Positions 60,550-64,000 of a stretch of 64,000 nt of DNA are shown piece by piece; positions within the stretch are counted from its first letter, which is position 1; every line of letters starts with the position of its first letter. Position numbers and translations under genes: made by a program. This DNA is from Vulcanimicrobiota bacterium (GTDB lineage: Bacteria > Vulcanimicrobiota > Xenobia > Xenobiales > JADMJV01). The notes under the pieces were generated by a model. The model was not told the DNA's origin, made no database searches, and worked only from the letters and a program-made list of their open reading frames with translations. The stretch spans positions 133,495 to 197,494 of the forward strand of contig JAHBVR010000002.1 in NCBI GenBank assembly GCA_019637395.1. The letters are read 5' to 3'.

Positions 60550-61932
60550 GTGTTTGAGTTCCAATCTCTGCCTCGCCGAGCCAACTTGCCGGGGGCTGGA
60601 ATGCGCACCAGTGAAACCGGCGCCGCCAGCCTGCGGGGGGAGTCGGCCGGGAATACCAATCTCGCTTCGGGAAATCACGCCCAACTGACCTCTTTGCGCC
60701 AACTTCGCGTGGTCTGGTCGAGTCTGCTGGAAGGTCCTCAGCCTCAGGCTCACAGCCGGGAACTTCCCTCCAAATCGACTCCCGAGAAACAGCACAATCT
60801 CAACCAGGGCGGTGATTCCCGAGCCCGCGCCAGCGGCAGCGACAACGCCAATTTCTCCCGTTTGGACGTGCGCCTTTTTTCGGGCCGAATCAGCCTGGGA
60901 GCCTCTCCCGTCACGCAGCGCCGAACCGAGGCGCAGGTCCGCACCCAGTCCAACGAAGGCAAGACCAGCACCTTGAACGGCTCGGAGCAGAAAGTCCAGT
61001 TGCGCAGCACTCCCGAGCCGCGCCTGGCCAACGGGCGGGTGGTCACGGCTCAGTCGCCGATCCACTCACCCATCCTCGACCAGGCCAACGGCGAGCTAAA
61101 GCTGCAGCCACAAAAACTCACGCCCGAGCAGTTGACCTTTCCGGCCGGCAGTAAACTGGCCGAGTTCGCGCTGGCTCACGCCGGCCACAGCCTCGAGTCT
61201 TTGTTGAAAAAGGCCTACAAGCTGGAGTCTCAAGCGCAGCTGGGGCGGGATCAGGCGGTACTTTTCTTGAGCCTGGTGCTCAAGCTGGGGGGAGAGTTCA
61301 CGGCCGCTCACTCGGCCCGCGTGCTCGACCTGGCCATGGACCTGGCCGACGAGATCGGACTGGATGAGGATACTCGGCGCGACCTGGAACAGGGCGTGGC
61401 TTTCAAAGATCTGGGCGAGATGGGACTCTTGTTGGATGGAGTGCCGCCGGAAAAACTGGAACAGATGGGGGAATGGTTGTCGGGCCAGGACCTGCATCAG
61501 GCCGGCCTGCTTCATGACATCGGCAAGACCCGAATTCCCAACGAAATCCTCTACAAGCCGGGCAAATTGAGCGAGGAAGAATACGAAGTCATGAAGCTCC
61601 ACCCGGTGCTGGGCGAGCAAATGATCCGGCCTATCGAGTCGCTTCGCCACCTCTGTCCGATCATTCGCGGCCACCACGAGCGTTGGGACGGCAAGGGCTA
61701 TCCCGACGGCCTGGCCGGTGAAAAAATCCCGTTGGGCGCCCGCATCATCGCTGTGGCCGACGTTTTCGACGCCCTGGCCGCTGAACGGCCCTACAAAGCC
61801 TCGCTGCCCGTGGAAAAAGTCCGCGCCATCCTCATGGAAGGCCGGGGCACCCACTTTGATCCCGAGCTGGCCGACGCTTTCGGCCGGGTGCTGGAGCGCC
61901 GCTTCCCCGAACTCGGCAACCCCTTCGCTTAG
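60550..61932 (+). CDS. HD-GYP cyclic-di-GMP phosphodiesterase
   Basis: From GTG 60550 (GAGGG six bases upstream) the protein has 460 residues. Starts at 60520 or 60601 are also possible because the first ~200 residues are disordered. The HD-GYP domain (about 245-455) has LLHDIGKTRIPNEILYKPG (H322, D323), KLHPVLGEQM, RGHHERWDGKGYPDGLAGE (H375, H376, and the GYP signature) and IIAVADVFDALAAERPY. These are the residues of active phosphodiesterases that hydrolyse c-di-GMP to GMP. No sensory domain is recognised. It closes a run of c-di-GMP genes that starts at 47.7 kb and would lower the signal for the PilZ and Pel proteins. Confidence 0.88.
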   Translation: MFEFQSLPRRANLPGAGMRTSETGAASLRGESAGNTNLASGNHAQLTSLRQLRVVWSSLLEGPQPQAHSRELPSKSTPEKQHNLNQGGDSRARASGSDNANFSRLDVRLFSGRISLGASPVTQRRTEAQVRTQSNEGKTSTLNGSEQKVQLRSTPEPRLANGRVVTAQSPIHSPILDQANGELKLQPQKLTPEQLTFPAGSKLAEFALAHAGHSLESLLKKAYKLESQAQLGRDQAVLFLSLVLKLGGEFTAAHSARVLDLAMDLADEIGLDEDTRRDLEQGVAFKDLGEMGLLLDGVPPEKLEQMGEWLSGQDLHQAGLLHDIGKTRIPNEILYKPGKLSEEEYEVMKLHPVLGEQMIRPIESLRHLCPIIRGHHERWDGKGYPDGLAGEKIPLGARIIAVADVFDALAAERPYKASLPVEKVRAILMEGRGTHFDPELADAFGRVLERRFPELGNPFA

Positions 61933-62306
61933 TGGCCAACTGGAGCACAGGGCGACCCGCGTGCTGGGGGGACGCCATCCCCTGAGCCAGAAAAAACGCC
62001 GTGATAACCATCTACCTCCATTCGGCCTCCAGTATAACCGGCTTCACGGCTCGAGCATAGTGCCCATATGCTTAGTCGCAATTCGTAACGAAACCAAAAA
62101 GTCTCGATCTCGACGGGGCTCTCGCTCTTTATGGTATCGGATTTCCTCGAGGACGTCCTTGATGGCCGGCTCAGTGAAGCGGACGGTCCACTTCATCCTG
62201 GGAAAGAGCCTCCGCTTCCGACCAGGATAGCGAGCGACCTCATCCTGGACGACTCGCGGAAGGGAACCTTTTCACGCGGCGCAAAGCCACCGCCCTGGAG
62301 GTGCCC
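61933..62306. other. 374-bp gap between HD-GYP and lpdA genes
   Basis: Apart from the minus-strand toxin-like fragment at 62044-62196 I see no complete gene, no clear promoter pair and no terminator. The region has many short frames and lower coding bias than its neighbours. Confidence 0.5.
62044..62196 (-). pseudogene. ParE/RelE-like toxin fragment
   Basis: The minus strand from ATG 62196 reads MKWTVRFTEPAIKDVLEEIR, then YHKEREPRRDRDFLVSLRI, and stops at 62044 after 50 residues. This resembles the start of ParE/RelE toxins (strand, then a long first helix, then FL..L..A), which are usually ~95 residues, so the second half is missing. No antitoxin is recognisable upstream. The surrounding 61933-62306 region has no other good gene. 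It could be a remnant of a toxin-antitoxin unit. Confidence 0.4.
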
Positions 62307-63728
62307 TTGAGTTCAGTATCCTATGATGTGGCCATCGTCGGTGGTGGTCCGGGCGGTTATGTGGCCGCCATTCGTGCGGCCCAGTTGGGCTTGAAGACTT
62401 TGCTGGTGGAGAAGGATGCCGCCCTGGGCGGTACCTGTCTGCACCGAGGTTGCATTCCCACCAAGACCTGGCTGCACGACTCGGATTTCTTCCACAAGGT
62501 GCTGCACAGCGAAAAGTTCGCTGTGAAACTCTCGAGCCCGCCTCAGCTCGATGTGGCTCTGCTGCTTAAGCGTAAGAACGAGGTCATCAAGCGCATGGCC
62601 ATGGGCCTGGACGGGTTGATGAAAAAGAACCGCATCGAGGTGCTGCGCGGCTGGGGCCGTCTCACCCAGGGCGGTAAGTTGCTGGTCGACGATCAGCCGG
62701 TAGAGACCAAGAACGTAATCCTGGCCACGGGTTCGGCCCCCGCCCTGTTGCCCGGGCTCACCGTGGACAGAAGACGGGTTTTTACCAGCGACGAGATTCT
62801 TGAACTGGACCGGGTTCCTCAGAGCTTGATCATCCTGGGGGCCGGCGCCGTGGGCATGGAGTTTGCTTCCATCTACCATCGCCTGGGCAGCCAGGTGCAG
62901 GTGGTGGAATTGCTGGATCGAGCGCTGCCGATGGAGGATGCCGAAGTTTCGGCCGAGATCGCCAGGATATATCAAAAGCAAGGCATTGCCGTGCATACCT
63001 CCACGCGCATGCAGAAGGTGGAGGTGAGCGAAAGCGGCGTGCGCATGCAGGTTCAGGATGCGCAGGGCGAGCGCTGGCTGGAGGCCGAGATCTTGCTCTC
63101 GGCGGCCGGACGCAAGCCGCTGCTGGAAGGCATCGGTCTGGAGGAAGCAGGAGTGGCCAGGTCCGGCCGCTTCCTTCAGGTGGACGGCTTCATGCGCACC
63201 AGTCTGCCCCACCTCTACGCCATCGGCGACATCGTGCCCACCGCCCAGTTGGCCCACGTGGCTTCGGCCGAGGGCATCGTGGCCGTGGAGCATATCGCCG
63301 GCCATCAGACCCACCCGCTCAACTACGACAAGATTCCCAGCGCCACATACTGCCATCCGGAAGTGGCCAGCGTCGGTTTGACCGAAGCCAGAGCCCGGGA
63401 GCGCGGCTACGAGGTCAAAGTGGGGCGTTTTCCCTGGGCCGCCCTGGGCAAAGCTCAAATCATCGGGGAAACCGACGGTTTCGTGAAGGTGGTGGCCGAG
63501 GCCAAATACGGCGAACTGTTGGGGGTGCACATCATCGGCCCGCATGCCACCGATCTGATCCACGAAGCCTGCGTGGCGCTCAACTGTGAAGCCACCGTGG
63601 AGGAACTGTTCCGCACCGTGCACGCCCATCCGACCCTGGCCGAGGGAGTCATGGAGGCCGCTCACGGCGTCTTCTCCAACCCCATTCACTTTGTGCCGCC
63701 GCCGGCTCGGAAGAAGGCTGGCGTATGA
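62307..63728 (+). CDS. lpdA: Dihydrolipoyl dehydrogenase (E3)
   Basis: The protein has 473 residues. GGAGG at 62297-62301 favours the TTG at 62307 over the GTG at 62301, which overlaps it. FAD site GGGPGGYVAAIRAAQLG, redox-active disulphide GGTCLHRGCIPTK (Cys-x4-Cys), NAD site LGAGAVGMEFASIYHRLG, then YAIGDIVPTAQLAHVASAEG and the C-terminal HAHPTLAEGVMEA with the catalytic His. It re-oxidises the lipoyl group of 2-oxoacid dehydrogenase complexes. Its stop overlaps the start of the E1 alpha gene (ATGA), which makes the operon identity clear. Confidence 0.93.
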   Translation: MSSVSYDVAIVGGGPGGYVAAIRAAQLGLKTLLVEKDAALGGTCLHRGCIPTKTWLHDSDFFHKVLHSEKFAVKLSSPPQLDVALLLKRKNEVIKRMAMGLDGLMKKNRIEVLRGWGRLTQGGKLLVDDQPVETKNVILATGSAPALLPGLTVDRRRVFTSDEILELDRVPQSLIILGAGAVGMEFASIYHRLGSQVQVVELLDRALPMEDAEVSAEIARIYQKQGIAVHTSTRMQKVEVSESGVRMQVQDAQGERWLEAEILLSAAGRKPLLEGIGLEEAGVARSGRFLQVDGFMRTSLPHLYAIGDIVPTAQLAHVASAEGIVAVEHIAGHQTHPLNYDKIPSATYCHPEVASVGLTEARARERGYEVKVGRFPWAALGKAQIIGETDGFVKVVAEAKYGELLGVHIIGPHATDLIHEACVALNCEATVEELFRTVHAHPTLAEGVMEAAHGVFSNPIHFVPPPARKKAGV

Positions 63729-64000
63729 CCGGCGAGCAACTGCTGCAGGCTTACTACTTTCTGAAGCTCAATCGAGCTTTGGAAGAACAGTTGTTGAAAT
63801 TTTATATGCAGAACAAAGTGGTGGGGGGCCTCTATCGGAGCCTGGGTCAGGAAGCCATCTCGGTAGGCACGGCCATGGCGCTGGAGCCCCAGGACTGGGT
63901 GGCTCCGCTGATCCGCAACGTGGGCGCCTTCCTGGTGCGCGGTTACCGCCCGCGCGACCTCTTCACCCAGTACATGGCCAAGGCCACTTCGCCCACGGCG
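63725..64000 (+). CDS. 2-oxoacid dehydrogenase E1 component, alpha subunit (partial)
   Basis: The first 92 codons are visible. The start ATG 63725 overlaps the lpdA stop. The text LNRALEEQLLKFYMQNKVVG and GLYRSLGQEAISVGTAMAL matches the beginning of the thiamine-diphosphate E1 alpha family (pyruvate or branched-chain oxoacid dehydrogenase). The protein runs off the window edge. The specific substrate cannot be judged from this piece. With lpdA it should form a three-component complex whose other subunits lie beyond 64000. Confidence 0.92.
   Translation, partial: MTGEQLLQAYYFLKLNRALEEQLLKFYMQNKVVGGLYRSLGQEAISVGTAMALEPQDWVAPLIRNVGAFLVRGYRPRDLFTQYMAKATSPTA

Noticed and set aside
62313-63689. 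458-residue minus-strand ORF opposite lpdA
   Set aside because: It mirrors the dihydrolipoyl dehydrogenase gene and has no family features.
1-64000. tRNA, rRNA, transposase or prophage genes
   Set aside because: I looked through both strands and saw no convincing cloverleaf, ribosomal RNA stretch, transposase or phage structural gene.

Overview
The window is about 60% G+C, gene-dense chromosomal DNA with many overlapping start/stop codons (ATGA, GTGA, TGATG) and frequent GTG and TTG starts. I saw no rRNA, tRNA, phage, plasmid or IS genes. It probably comes from a deep-branching, environmental, signal-peptide-rich bacterium. The L33 protein, the Pel-type polysaccharide genes without recognisable pelB or pelC, and several large proteins without familiar domains do not fix the phylum, and I do not name one.

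Layout. 1-10.9 kb: a partial MscS channel and an acyl-CoA oxidase on the minus strand, then a striking tandem repeat (3371-3795) in the divergent intergenic region. Plus-strand genes follow for a large helical protein, two small secreted proteins, a degenerate HSP90-like/TPR protein and a secreted M3 oligopeptidase. 10.9-18.4 kb: a minus-strand pair of an HSP90-like GHKL ATPase and a 1041-residue protein with a degenerate copy of the same fold, then an M48 metalloprotease, a trypsin-like protease and a universal stress protein. 18.5-29.1 kb: a minus-strand run with a DUF1684 protein, a PglD/NeuD-like acyltransferase, a coiled-coil protein, a 1911-residue DUF3686/AAA ATPase and its flotillin-like SPFH partner, then a glycine-rich membrane protein.

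29.1-47.6 kb: metabolic and regulatory genes. These are pdxH, an AidB-like acyl-CoA dehydrogenase, threonine aldolase, a sugar ABC transporter with a solute-binding-protein/permease fusion, an EF-hand protein cluster, VapBC, a decayed gene, a dual-specificity phosphatase, a REC-BTAD regulator, a phosphoribosyltransferase/PQQ-propeller fusion, a histidine kinase with a GT4 glycosyltransferase, and rpmG with a clear terminator.

47.7-61.9 kb is the most coherent functional block: a Pel-type exopolysaccharide locus (pelE-pelF-pelG-pelD order) embedded in cyclic-di-GMP machinery. It has a single-domain PilZ protein, a STAS protein, a tandem-PilZ protein, a papain/calpain-like cysteine protease, a GH114/PelA-hydrolase-like glycosidase, a Gfo/Idh/MocA oxidoreductase, a second tandem-PilZ protein and an HD-GYP phosphodiesterase. 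The PelD here lacks the RxxD inhibitory site that binds c-di-GMP in Pseudomonas, so the neighbouring PilZ proteins may supply sensing (inference). The window ends in a 2-oxoacid dehydrogenase operon (E3, then a partial E1 alpha).

The best candidates for undescribed biology are the three HSP90-like paralogues (one with intact ATPase motifs, two degenerate) within 8.5 kb, the rewired Pel/PilZ locus, the PRTase/PQQ fusion, and the seven-copy 60-61 bp TTGCC/GGCAA repeat array.
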